A DNA stretch of 64,000 bases from contig NC_054083.1 of assembly GCF_017562075.2 (NCBI RefSeq), positions 7,446,768 through 7,510,767 of the forward strand. The letters are read 5' to 3'. Numbering within the stretch: position 1 is the stretch's first letter; every line of letters starts with the position of its first letter. Position numbers and translations under genes: made by a program. This stretch comes from Anopheles merus. Its lineage: Eukaryota > Arthropoda > Insecta > Diptera > Culicidae. The notes beneath the pieces are model-generated. The model was not told the DNA's origin and did not search any database. It was given only the letters and a program-made list of their open reading frames with translations. Shown piece after piece: positions 26,068 through 38,100 of the stretch.

Positions 26068-28152
26068 GCCATGGGAGGAATCAAATAATATTTTTTTACG
26101 TTGAAGCAGTATGATACACAAGTTGGAATATCAAAAACGTGTTTTGGGGTATTCCATTTCGTTTGATGGTTTTTCTTATTATTTTACCCATGCAATTTAT
26201 CTGTGTATTAAACTCTTCGCCTAGTAAATATACAATTATGTTTATTAAAATTATTTTATTTTTTTTTATATTTTGCTAAAGAATAACAATTAAACATACT
26301 AAAAATAGTGTTTTCTTTTGTTTGTACCCACAGAATTATTCATTCATTAATTTGTTATGGTGTCGTAGATTGGAAATGATTGCTGGTTAGATATGAGATA
26401 CGCTGCTTAGACTTTTATGCAAAAGACAAGCAAATCTTTTTGTTTCTATAAGTTTATTGATGTTTATTGGTGACAGGTAAATGAATGAATGGAAGCTGGA
26501 AATACCGGTTGTCGGCGGGGTTTTATTAATGAGCTACACGGTTGGTCTTTTGTCAGGGGCCAACCCCGAGCAAGCTAACTTATCGATGTTCTTGTGCGTG
26601 GCCAGGAAACAGAGCAAGACATTACACGATAGCAAAAGGTGTTGAAATTAAGGACCACTCTTCTGTGGGCACACTGTTGGCTGTCATTAGTTGCCGAAAC
26701 AAACACCAAACGCGTGGGTGCGGCTTAGGGGTTGTCAGTTTAATCCAATTTGTTGGGTTGAATAAATGAACTGCACTTATTGAAGGGAAATGGGTCAAAA
26801 CCGTTCGTTGTGGTTGGTTTTAGGGACGTTCGTTGTGTTTTGACCATTTGGACAGTTTGTTTCATACTACTGAAAGCAATATATTTAGTATCAATATTTT
26901 GTTATAAGTAGTCGTATGAAATTTAAAAGTACGCTTTATGAAATGTGGCTAACAGCATTCTTCGACCTTATATTGTAATGTTATTATAATTTTCAGATTG
27001 TTAGTTAATATGTAACCATTAAGACTTCATTCATTCACAAACTTCATTGGGTACACACATATTTCCTAACTTCAGACATTACTCTTAGCACACGCTTAGC
27101 TACACTTATAACACTAAGGAAATTGAACGAAACTTTTTTTTTGCGGAAGGATAGAACTAAATGGTTATTTTGTTATAGCATTAATTGTCATTTTTTGCTT
27201 GTTTTTATAATTGCTGATTAATTTACGCACTTTCTGGTGCTAATAAGTGTCATTAATTTTGAGAAATTGTTCTGGCAGTTCAGTATCATTTAGTTTCAAT
27301 GCCATCAAAGTATGATAAATTGAACAGAAGCTCTATAAAATTCAATTGGCCATTAAGTGAGCATAATTTGGTTGAAAGTTGTTGTGCATAAATTTAAATT
27401 TATCTCGCATATCGATTCGGTTCCGATGAGGTTAGGAAATTTTGGAAAGAAAACACGGGATGAAGTAGACAAGAAAATGAAAAACTTCCATGTGCCGGAT
27501 GGAAAAGCCGATAAAAAGGAAGTATCTACAATCGTTTAGAAACCATCTATCGGTATTTGAACTACTGGTTCATCATTCAATAGACCTGGCAATTCAATTT
27601 AAATAGCGTGTCCTGTTTCAGTATTTCTGCCTGAGCCAAAATGCTTCCAAAATTGGGATCAATTCTTCTTCATTTTAATGCAGAAGTTGAACCTCGAGCA
27701 AAACGGGGCTCTTGACAGAAACCGGGCAGGGTGACAAAAACCCCATCAAAACAATAGAATTACTCGTGTACACGATGACAAAATGTGAAATATTGGCTGA
27801 AACTGGTTACATTCCCGTCGTTGTACACGTCCCAAGGAAATGGTTGCTAAAACAACATGACAGGGATATCTAGCTGCCTAGTTGCTTTTCCCAAGAGATT
27901 TTCCACGACAGTATGACCGGAATACGAATAAGAAATCATTTGTGGTCGAGGTGCGGGTAGGTTTTTTTTAATACATGGAGAGGTGGTGTCCCAGAAAATG
28001 CAGTGTTTAAAAATTACAAAAAATACTCTATCATTTGAATAGTATGAGATAAAAATATTAAAAAAATTGCTTCATGATTTAGGCGATATATTTTCTTGTT
28101 AATAAAGCATCGATATAACCAAACATCCTAAAATTACCTTTTAAATGTAACA
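26068..28152. other. AT-rich stretch without a recognised gene
   Basis: No supported coding exon. A 75-codon frame at 26542-26769 and a 60-codon frame at 27357-27539 show no known motif. Confidence 0.4.
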
Positions 28153-28359
28153 GTTTCATTACTTCTTCAATAAAAAGCCAAAGACGTGAAAACATTTAAC
28201 TCGGTATTAAGGGTTTTTGAGTTGTTATGATGTGAAAAAAGTGAAAAAATTGACTGTTTAATACTGTCAGAATGTGCTCTGTGTTATTATACAACACCCT
28301 GTTGATTGAGAGAGGTTTAATAAAAAATACGATGTTTTAATTAAACTTTAATTTACATC

Positions 28360-28559
28360 GGGCCGGTCTGGTACTACAGTTGTCAACTCGTACGATTTAA
28401 CAACATGCCCGTTATGGGTTCAAGCTCCGAATATGCTGTGCTCGCATATGTAGGACTGACTATCCTGCTGTGGTAACAATAAGATACTGAAAGCCAAGCT
28501 CACTAGTAGGTAAGACAGGCCTTGACTGACAACCTTTGTTGTGTAAAAGAAAAAAAAAA
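28360..28559 (+). mobile_element. tRNA-derived SINE copy 4 (first duplicate)
   Basis: tRNA-like head with ACAGTTGTCAACTCGTACG and B box GGTTCAAGCTCC, then ACTGACTATCCTGCTGTGG, ACTGAAAGCCAAGCTCAC and an A-rich tail (AAAAGAAAAAAAAAA). The ACTGAAAGCC 3' half marks a second SINE subfamily, different from copies 1, 2 and 9. Confidence 0.8.
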
Positions 28560-28912
28560 TACGTAAAATTTAATTTTAATAACTATAATATTTCCAAACA
28601 GCCTCTGTTTCATTTCAGTTTCAATCATAGCTATACATCAAGCTATAGTCGCTATGAATGAGTAACTGAATTAAGTATTTGAAATTAAAAATCTGTTCGG
28701 TGTATCAGTTTTATTACTTCTTCAATAAAAAGCCAAAGACGTGAAAACATTTAACTCGGTATTAAGGGTTTTTGAGTTGTTACGATGTGAAAAAAGTGAA
28801 AAAATTGACTGTTTAATACTGTCAGAATGTGCTCTGTGTTATTATACAACACCCTGTTGATTGAGAGAGGTTTAATAAAAAATACGATGTTTTAATTAAA
28901 CTTTAATTTACA

Positions 28913-29113
28913 TCGGGCCGGTCTGGTAGTACAGTTGTCAACTCGTACGATTTAACAACATGCCCGTTATGGGTTCAAGCTCCGAATATGCTGTGCTCGC
29001 ATATGTAGGACTGACTATCCTGCTGTGGTAACAATAAGATACTGAAAGCCAAGCTCACTAGTAGGTAAGACAGGCCTTGACTGACAACCTTTGTTGTGTA
29101 AAAGAAAAAAAAA
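28913..29113 (+). mobile_element. tRNA-derived SINE copy 5 (second duplicate)
   Basis: Nearly identical to copy 4 because it lies in the second unit of the 553-bp tandem duplication. It is not an independent insertion. Confidence 0.8.
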
Positions 29114-29405
29114 TACGTAAAATTTAATTTTAATAACTATAATATTTCCAAACAGCCTCTGTTTCATTTCAGTTTCAATCATAGCTATACATCAAGCTAT
29201 AGTTGCTATGAATGAGTAACTGAATTAAGTATTTGAAATTAAAAATCTGTTCGGTGTATCGTGCTGTTGGCAATACCCTCGAATGCAGTGAAATTGAAAT
29301 CATCGTTACGCATGATGGATTGAAATTGGTTGGTTATAATTCAATTTACGTCTTGAAACATCAGCTCCATTATCGTTGTGAATGCAGAATGCAAATCATA
29401 TCGAT

Positions 29406-29708
29406 TTAGCAGCTTCCGTTTGGTTCGAGAGGAAATGCATCAACAGCAATTTTCCTTTGATGTCGACCGATGGTATCATCCAATTCGCGAATATTTTGCA
29501 GCTTGGTGCCAACGTAATTTTCCGTGGATACAACATCTCTAGCTATCTTTTCTAGCAAAAATAAAATTATCAGCTTTTTGCCTTCATTAGAGGCAATCCT
29601 CTTACCGGATGCAACTACCAAAATAAAACTGTAACAGAGTTCAAAGGATTCGAAAGTGCTACGAAGACTTGTTCTGTTAGCTAGCAAGAACTTGTATGCA
29701 GTATACAA
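29406..29708 (-). pseudogene. Possible gustatory-receptor-like fragment
   Basis: A 100-codon frame on the minus strand reads a hydrophobic stretch (FELCYSFILVVASGKRI), then NEGKKLIILFLLEKIARD, a polar helix and QRKIAVDAFPLEPNGSC before the stop. The order resembles the TM6 to intracellular loop 3 to pre-TM7 region of insect gustatory receptors: hydrophobic, then N-E-x-K-K with a helical LLxKI, then a KIxxxAF-P segment. The final TM7 and its TYxxxxxQF signature are missing. It would therefore be truncated or a pseudogene. The assignment is pattern-based and uncertain. Confidence 0.25.
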
Positions 29709-29966
29709 AAATGCGGGTTAAACCAGACACATGAACCAGAGTTTACTGTGCATTTTGAACATTGATGTGAAGCTTGGCCTCAGATTGGCCATGAGTCACG
29801 AAGCAAATCCCTTTCGGCAGTAGCATTTGAATGCTGCGGGTTTGCCTTACGCAAAACCACTGGCATGTGTGAGTATTTGTGCACGAGTTGGAATTTTCGC
29901 AAACATTTGCCGCGTCCAGGAAAGTACTGTTTTATACATTAGCATACTCAGACAATGTGGACGTAA

Positions 29967-29981
29967 GGGGGGGGGGGGGGG
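29967..29981. repeat. Homopolymer G(15)
   Basis: Fifteen consecutive G residues in otherwise unremarkable sequence. No transposon ends were recognised around it. Confidence 0.9.
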
Positions 29982-32235
29982 AAGAGTGCATGTGGGTGCG
30001 TTTTTGTTCAGTTCCCATCAGTGGAGAAAATTGTTTGAAGGGTTGAAATTATGTTCATGAGAAAATCGACCAACTCAGTCCGTCAAATGCTTGGGAAAGG
30101 ATTATCAGGGCAAACTTGAACAGCAAAAAGTGATGCTGAATATGCAAATGAGCTTTCAGCGGTTGTGATGAATAATGAGAAGAATGGATGGAAGAATATA
30201 GAAAAATTATGCATCATAACTTTGATGTAATACTTGAATGTTCAGTTTGGAAAAAGATTATTATTTGTATTGTAGCTATGTGTACCTTAAAGCCGCTTAC
30301 AACATATGCATTAGCAATATGCATCACATTCATAATATAATTTAAAGCCTTGAAACTTCACTTTAATCCTACGTTATGTCAGGTCGTATTTCACTTCACC
30401 TGCAAGTAATCCAACACGATAGGTACTCTTGCTGGGAACGCATTGTAGCAGGAAACTAAAATAATTCGTCTTTTTTTATTCACTTTCACTAAACTGCACA
30501 TACCGATCCAGTAGTATCAAGAAAAATCAATCACTTTCACCGTGCACAAATCTACTATTGCATAGTATTCATTGCATCAATTGCATTGCTGGTCAACCTG
30601 TTTTGTTCACTACTAGCCGTTACATAATTTCACATCTCTTCTTTCCTGAAGAGCGAATCTATTAAAACAATTGATGATAATATTTTTTAAGAGGTATTTG
30701 TACTGAATAATACCACCTTTGGCTTGCTGTCCTATATCGAGGAAAATGACCGCGGACAAACAGATGGGTGTGCAATTTGGTATTGAGTGGTTTGCCGGAT
30801 TTAGACGATGCGGACACGACGACCGCCAATCGGCAACTGCATCAGCGCCAGTCGCCGAAACATAAAATTGATAACACCGCAATAAAGAACCCACCGGAGG
30901 CCGAAGTTCAAGCATTCCCTCGGTAGGTCGGTGTTTGCTTGCTTCGAGTTCATCCACACATACACAGAGAGCCGTGGGGAAAGCATAACACCAGTCAGAT
31001 TACAATATATTTATTCTTTCAAGGAACATTAAATAAAAAAATGAAAAAGCCAAAATAGTTCTTGCGGATAGCATCCGAAATTTAGTTGACTTTTATATTT
31101 AATTTAACTATTAGAGATGTTCAAATTTTGTCCAATATTTTATCAAATTTAATCTATAGTTAAGTTACACATGTGTGTTAGTGAGATCTCATTCTATTCA
31201 CGAAGGGGAAATCATAAAATGAACCACTGGAAAAATTGCATGGAAAGCGTGCTCCCATTACAAGTCATGTGTTCATCTTAGATGCATCGGTCAGAAAATG
31301 CCGGTGTGAGCAATTCGAACGTACTTGTTTCAAAATCGCATCGTTGACGCTTTGCGCAATCATTTGTCAGTGTGTTTCACCCCAGGAAATTCGTAAAGCT
31401 ATCGAGGGCTCTCTCAATCGTCACACGGTGCAACGGGTAGGATAATTCAATACCAAAATGCATTGATTGCAAAGGGCAAGACAACAAGATTTACTTTCTC
31501 CGTAAGTAATTCATGAAAATTTTGATTTTTATACAAATCATTTGGTTGGAGATAGTTTGATTAAATAGTTAGTATCAATTTTTCAGGAGGAGAACTTATG
31601 ACATATTTGGAAGCTTTGTGTTGATTAGTAAATGATTTTTCATTTGAATGGTAATTGGTTCATTGTTCATTGTTCACATGTCCTCCTTCTGGCAATTATT
31701 TTATTCAGAAAATTTAAATATCTTTCAAGAAAGGTACGGTAAAATATGCTATAGCACTTATTTTTAAACAGATGTCATATTAATCATTCGAATGGTACAA
31801 TTTAAAATCCATATCACAACAATCATGTTTAGGATTATTCCAAAATTAAACTATTGGAAAAATAATGTGGATTTAAATCATGAGTCTTATCAGACAGGCA
31901 CAGGTTACGAAAAAATGACGTACATAACGGCAGACAAAGGCGAGAGATAAAATACTAGTAGGTACGTTCCGTTCTTCAAACGAAACGATCGGAACTAGGT
32001 TAAAATGTTTGAACTTAGTAGGTTCATTGGAACGTTAGATTTGGCCGATACGGTAGGTTTAGTTGGAATGATAGATGGGGTCGGAACGGTTGGAACCAGT
32101 GTTGTAGTCGGTGCCGTAAATTTAAGATCTTTGGTTCGGAGCCTTGAACTGACCTCCCCCCCATCTCCGACGTATTTGTTTTGCTCTCAGTATCTTGTCC
32201 TGATTAACAATTTTGTTTTGGTTTGGTTTGGCTAA
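29982..32235. other. Stretch without a firm gene
   Basis: The 70-codon frame at 31236-31445 has six cysteines and a SPQEIRKAIEGSL segment, but no recognised family. At 31960-32130 short GGAAC/GGTTGG phrases repeat imperfectly, perhaps a decayed transposon. The rest shows nothing supportable. Confidence 0.35.
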
Positions 32236-33085
32236 AACACCCGATCACCGACACGCCTTGCCTCACTTGATCCAGCCATCGAGCTGGCTTAGCGCTCCTG
32301 TTCCTCGTATCGAACTGAGGGTCGCTATGGAACACCTTCTTGGTGAGACATGAGTCCGATATCCTCACAATATGCTCCAGTCATTGTATCCAGGCAGCTT
32401 TCGTCACCGTCAGTCGACCAATAATGCTTGGTTATTGCTGCTTCATGTTTGAGTTGGATATTTACCTCACACACCTTCACTGTCATCTTGCCGATGATGT
32501 CGATGTCGATCCGCGAAGCCAAGAAATTGGAGAGACTGGTAAAATATCGTACCAAGGAAGTCGTTGTCTAGCTCCACGTTTCGAATGACACCTTCCAGGG
32601 CGATGGCGTGAAAGCTGTGATTCCAAAGCGAGCCACACAGCGCCCAGAGTGTTAAAGTCAATGAATAGGTGGTGCGTAGGGGTCTGGCGCTCTCGGCACT
32701 TCTGGAGGATCTGCCGAAGAGTGAAAATTTGATCGATGGCCGATTTGCATCAAACAAATCCAGCTTGGTAGCTGCCGACAAAATTTGTAGCAAGGGGCGC
32801 AAGTCTGCAGAACAGGATCTGGGACAGGATCATGTAGGCGGTATTGTGGACTGTGATGGCACGAAAATTCGAACAATCCAGCCTGTCGCCTTTTATGTAG
32901 ACTGATTTATTGACACCTAGCATCCACTCTTGCGGTAATTCTTCCTGCTCCCAGATTCTCACGATCAGCTGATGTATTTCGACGGTATCTTGAAGAGCTC
33001 GGACGCTAGTCTATCGCTGCCATCAGACTGATTGTTTGTAAGCTGCTTGATGGCACTGGTAATCTCAACCATAGATGGCGGGGGC
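32236..33085 (-). pseudogene. Non-LTR retrotransposon RT fragment, internally deleted
   Basis: On the minus strand, successive frames read conserved non-LTR reverse transcriptase blocks. The first is near 32960: WEQEELPQEWMLGV, then KGDRLDCSNFRAITV, NTAYMILSQILFCRLAPLA and VGSYQAGFV. GVIRNVELDND and LGFAD (the FADD catalytic box, split across a frame change) follow near 32500-32600. C-terminal phrases such as SDSCLTKKVFHSDPQF and ARWLDQV lie at 32240-32350. Several frameshifts and a deletion between the FADD box and the C-terminal region make it nonfunctional. The 5' part is lost. It is the same family as 40427-41275, on the opposite strand. Confidence 0.85.
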
Positions 33086-34880
33086 ACCTCGTCGTCTGCG
33101 CTGATGCTGTCGCTGTTGTTACTGCTGTTCTGCTGTTGTAGTGGTTGCCTTGTTCTGCTGCTTGCGGCAGTCCTGAGTGGTCCCCGTTCAGGTGTACTTC
33201 GAATAAAAAATAAAACAAATAAACAAAAATAAAAAATAAAATTAGGTTATAAGTTCTCAAGAGGTTTATACCAAAAATGTTCTAATTAATTAGGGAAAAT
33301 ATTAAAGAAAAATTTTAGAAATAGTTTGTAATACAATTCACAATATGTTCTCATCGTATACATATTGTGAGAGGGCCCGCTTACCTCATGAATCCACATT
33401 GGCAAAGACCAATCTCATACCTCCCCGTGGTGCTTCTGGTAACTAGCGAGGATATGCCCCCTCGTTAGGCTAAATGAGAAGGACACAGATGAGTAACTCC
33501 GTTGGGGAATGAGGTGCAGGGAGTTTCGGCCGCCTGCATCTCTTAAGGCAGCGTCAATCTGCGACGCCGCGGAACGTATATGCACTTGTGTGTGTACCAG
33601 CCAAAGTGGCGCGTATTCTGGTGGCCTACGAAGTGATGTCGCGGTTTCGAAAACCATGACGGACCACCAGTCTTACTGGGTCCAAAGGCAGACGTTGTTG
33701 GTAACACTGCGGCGCCTGTTGAGTAAGCCCGCAAGTGACTTTGATGCATCACAGGTTCAAGTCGAGTGGCAGAGCTCGAAGATGCGTGGAGTTGACTAGC
33801 AACACGGGGGAGTCTTTTGCTGAAGCATTGGTGATCGAACTGTTAGGACACTTCGTCCTGTAGAGGCACGAATAGCAGTTGCAGTAGCCAGTGCAAAAAT
33901 ATGGGACATTTCGTCCATATACTGGAGGTGCTTCATTGGATATCATCTTGATTTATCAAGGAAGAACGTTGGGCCTTTTAAGGTTGCGAACGCTTCGCCA
34001 TCGTAGTGGCGCGTAATGGTCCGAGATACATACACGGTCCGAAGTGTTAAGTCGCCGAGGACCAGTGGGGTGTCGATAGTTTCGATCCATTTCGATCCAA
34101 ATTGGTATGGCAGGGCCTAGTGATGGACATGTGTCGACGACACGGCATAACGCGCTTAGCGTTACCGAAACGACTGTAGAGGCGGCGGCCAACGACAGGG
34201 AATTAAGTGCTGACCAATATCAATTAACCGTAAAGGCGACAAAAAACCGTTATTGGGGGCCTTCACGATTCTAGTTAGTTTTTTTTTGTATGGAGTTTGA
34301 CAGTTGGAGGCTGAAATCTTGTAAACACTCCATACAAAACCACACAAAAAACTAGCCTGCAATTTTCAGTCTAGATTATTCTAGCCACAAAGCTAGAATT
34401 AGATTCGAGTACCTGCTCGAAAACACGGTGTTGTTTACATTTATCCCAAGGTACATTAAAGAGATTAGGTGGTGGAATCTAGAATCAAAGTGTATGTAGT
34501 CTAGGTGGACTCATAGCATTTTTTATAACCAATTTTGAACATCACTTTTTGACAGAGCGAGTGAAAACTTTTGCTGCAACGAGCTTTCTGGAGGCTTGAC
34601 GAATACTCAACACACTCATCATTCAGAAGCAGAAGCGATAAAAATCAGCCTTCTAAATTCATACACCTTGGAATAAGCCCACCTGTATATTATACTCACA
34701 TAGATAGCTGCTCGAAAACTGCTATAGAATGCAAACAGCTGACAGGCTGAAATTTCAGCCTACGAACTTCAAACGGAAAGGGCCCCATTGTCAATATGCT
34801 GATCGCGATCGGTCAGCAGAAATTTAGTATTTAAGTTAGGGTAAAATCGAAATAAATTGTCTTTCAAACTAGAACTCACG
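33086..34880. other. Decayed repeat-like sequence without a gene
   Basis: An A-rich run lies at about 33200-33245. The GC-rich block 33380-34200 has no intact frame; its phrase GGAATGAGGTGCAGGGAG resembles the reverse complement of sequence near 39820. At 34280-34345 a short inverted repeat (TTTGTATGGAGT and ACTCCATACAAA) is visible. The whole stretch looks like nested, broken repeats. Confidence 0.4.
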
Positions 34881-34904
34881 GAACGCATTTGTTTGTTTGT
34901 CCAA

Positions 34905-35040
34905 GCTAAGGCGGACGGTAAATCCTCCTGTTTTAGCATTTCCAACGGATCCAGATCCGGTGAGGAAAACAGCGGCCAAGTCGGACGGTAAATACTCCTG
35001 TCTTGGCATTCCCAACGGATCCAGATCCGGTGAGTAAACC
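34905..35040. repeat. Two-copy tandem repeat, unit ~69 bp
   Basis: GCGGACGGTAAATCCTCC... and TCGGACGGTAAATACTCC... each run on to CAACGGATCCAGATCCGGTG with few differences. The minus-strand frame across it (34769-35077) owes its length to this repeat. Confidence 0.8.
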
Positions 35041-35191
35041 ATAACATGGGACTACGCGACACTCGGAAGGTAGCCATATGTTTCGTCAGACTATCTGGCG
35101 CGCACGCCGGCGTGCATTAGGATGTCGGGAATTCATGAAGTACCTCCCGCCGGGTACGACACTGTGAGTTCAAACTCCCTTGGCTTTGACT

Positions 35192-35199
35192 GGGTGGCG
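35192..35199. repeat. Left TSD of hAT copy 2
   Basis: GGGTGGCG, identical to 39392-39399. Confidence 0.9.
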
Positions 35200-38100
35200 C
35201 AGTGGCGGGTTAAGCCTCTCCGAGGCCCTAGGCGTTATGGTAGACGGGGCCCCTTTACCAAATCCATCGACGGGGGGGGGGGGTTGTGAAATGGTGTACG
35301 AATCATGAACTGCAAATTTTCTAAGTTTGCTGCAGTTACAGACACCCCGATAAAATTTTAGGTGCATATTCGGCTTGCGGAATTAACGTTTTGGTTGAGA
35401 AAAATCTTCACATAAATTTTGTGGTAACCGTGAGTGCATACCAAATCAACAAACTTGTTTCGACAAAATACAGTTCACATCTGTATAAAACTTTATGAAA
35501 CAGAAATGAACATGAGCAGAAAGGACTGCCATCCTGCGCATCAATAAAAACCCCAATTTCAATACTTTTTTTCGCCAATTTTTAATCGATATCAATGACT
35601 AAACAATCAGTAATATCAGAAAGGCTTTGTGGTATGTTCAAATTTTGGGTACTGTGGATACTGTTTCGAAGCGGACTTTCGACACTTGATCGTCTAGGCG
35701 ATCATAAAAACCTTTAGGACGTTGGAGTTTAGAGGGCTTGCCGTGGGTAGGAGGACATAAGTAAACTCCTTAAATGAGAAGTCGATAGATGATGGATGGG
35801 CTTAGTCCTATCCTGACAATCCGAACAAATCTGACCTGCCATGATCGGAGTTGGTTTTATTTATACTCAAAAGAAGTTAAAGGTCAGAAAGTTATCGTTT
35901 TCGCTAAGCTAGTTACGTTTGTCTTTTATTGACGAGAACGATGGTTCTAAACGATATTTTCTTTCCTACTTTACAGTTTCCAGCTCGTGTTTCATAGTAC
36001 GGACGATTTGATTTAAAATCGTCATCGTGAGCATAACATGAAAACAATAGTTTGCTTTTAGGTTGGTGTTTACCTTTACAATGAATACTGAAGTACCGTC
36101 TTGCTTCGAATTACGGCCACTTCATTTTCAATCGGTCACAGCGATAACTTTTTGCACGTGGGAAAAACAATATTTTCATTCGAAAGTAACTGGGAATACC
36201 CTGTATTGCAGTATGTTTGTCTCAAGTGATCCGCGGACCACAGATTGGAGACCACTGCTTTAGATCAGTTGCTTTCTAAATGATCGATCGTAGAGGGCCA
36301 GGAGAATGCATTTTTTTCTTCTACACATACGTTATTATATTATTACAGTTAATACACAAAATAACTGGTTTATGATATTAAACAATGCGATTGGTTATAT
36401 TATTGTTTTTCTTAAATTATTATATCATCCAAGCAAGTTTCAAATTCGTTTTATTAACTTACAATTACTAAAATTAATTGCAAAGATTCTTCAATTAAGA
36501 GTCAGCAGCATAGTGTGCAAAAGTCATAAAAAGTTCCAAACAATTAAGCAAAATCGCAATATCGCTTCTCAATGTACCCTTCCTTCCATGTTGCAAATTT
36601 GTTTCAGGATATATCTGAAGATGGTACAAAAACCTTAACAGCTGAAAAATTATCGAGACAAACGTACAATCGTTCAGTACTATTATGAGGCCACGGACAA
36701 GTAAGGCAAGGTCAGACAAATTGATAGCGCATTTCCTTAAAAAATACTCCTAGAAAATCATTGCATCCTTAAAAATCAATAGTGTGTAACCATTGTTCTC
36801 GTAAAATCAACAGTCAGGTTTTTATGGAATTATTCGTTTCTATTTTCTAATTTCTCCTCAAATTTGATCATATTGATTGGTCCGACAATCCATGTTATGG
36901 TGATCAAATTTGGAAGAGTTTAACTATATGAATTGTCATATTAAAATATGTTCAGTTGCTTTTTAATAAATAGGATCTTCCTATCATTCAAAATCGGGCA
37001 AATATTTTCTCGGGCCTGACTGCATATTGTGGCGGGCCGGACTTTGCCGACCGCTGTCGATAGCTTAATTAGTTCAAATTTTACGCGATCATTCATATCG
37101 ATATTTTCTTTCCGTCGACCCTTCCAAATTTGACCCAAACCCTTCAACAGCTTGCTTTTCCACCATCACTTCGTCCAGTCCCCAAAAGATAGCTGGGGCA
37201 CGAGTTCTTAGTTTTTGCGTGATAACATAGACACAGGCCAAATTAAAGAGCGCACACATCGACATCGGTATCGTTTCTTGAATGAAACCTCAACAGATAA
37301 AAAGAGCGTGTTTGGTGTCAGCCAATTTTTCTTCCTAATTTCTACGGCTACGAACCGTTGTGTTGAGATCGGTTTCGGATCCTTTTAATGTCGTATGTCC
37401 TTGTAGTTTGCGTGAGGTATCTCTTGTAACGGATTTTCGCTTTACCCAAATCGTGCGTAGCGTTCAATGCATTTGATCCAACGCTTTGGGCCAACGATGA
37501 TGAAATGATATTGTTTTGAGCTGTGGGCATGTATCGCAGCGTTCTGCGCATCCAACTAAGGTAAAAATATTGCACATGTTAAAAAGACAAATGTTTTCTG
37601 CTTCTGATAGTAAAATGCTTCTGATAAATAAAATAAATATGCTTCTGATAGGTCTGGTAGTAATAGTAAATCTGATTGTAAACATAACCCCCGGAGGGAA
37701 AATGGGGGTATATTGGGTTGACAACACCAAATGGAAGGGGCCCCTCAATCGACGGGATCATCAACGGGGCCCCCAAATGGCCGAGGCAATGGAGATTGTT
37801 CTTCGTATTATGGCTGTATATGGCTGTATGTAGATGCAGCTGTAACGGTTTTTGGTCTTGTTGTATTCACAAAAATTGAAATAGTCGATAAAAACCATAT
37901 ATAAATGAACATGGTCCATAGGTTCCTTGAGTATTTTTATACCCCCCCTTCCTTCTAACTGAAACCTTTCCCATTTCCCCTTCTCTTCGGTCCACAAATT
38001 TGATGTGTTCGATTAGGATCAAGAATGAAAATTTAAGTTTTTGCATTAAAAGACACACACAATCCACTATCCCAGGCCAGGAATGTGAATACCATTTTTC

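Larger units (their letters stand above)
28153..29259. repeat. Tandem duplication of a ~553-bp unit
   Basis: Copy 1 (28153-28705) and copy 2 (28706-29259) run from ACTTCTTCAATAAAAAGCC to CTGTTCGGTGTATC. They differ at only a few bases: GTTATGATG/GTTACGATG, TACTAC/TAGTAC, one A in a homopolymer and TAGTCGC/TAGTTGC. The high identity points to a recent duplication or to an assembly artefact. Each unit carries one SINE. Confidence 0.92.

Noticed and set aside
26455..26478. 24-bp splice-bracketed segment before GTAAATG
   Set aside because: Weak donor and no partner exon; it shows that short bracketed frames arise by chance here.
34769..35077. Minus-strand 102-codon frame with SSPDLDPLEM, resembling a mariner-type DD(E/D) motif
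   Set aside because: The phrase comes from a 69-bp tandem repeat and nothing upstream resembles a transposase.
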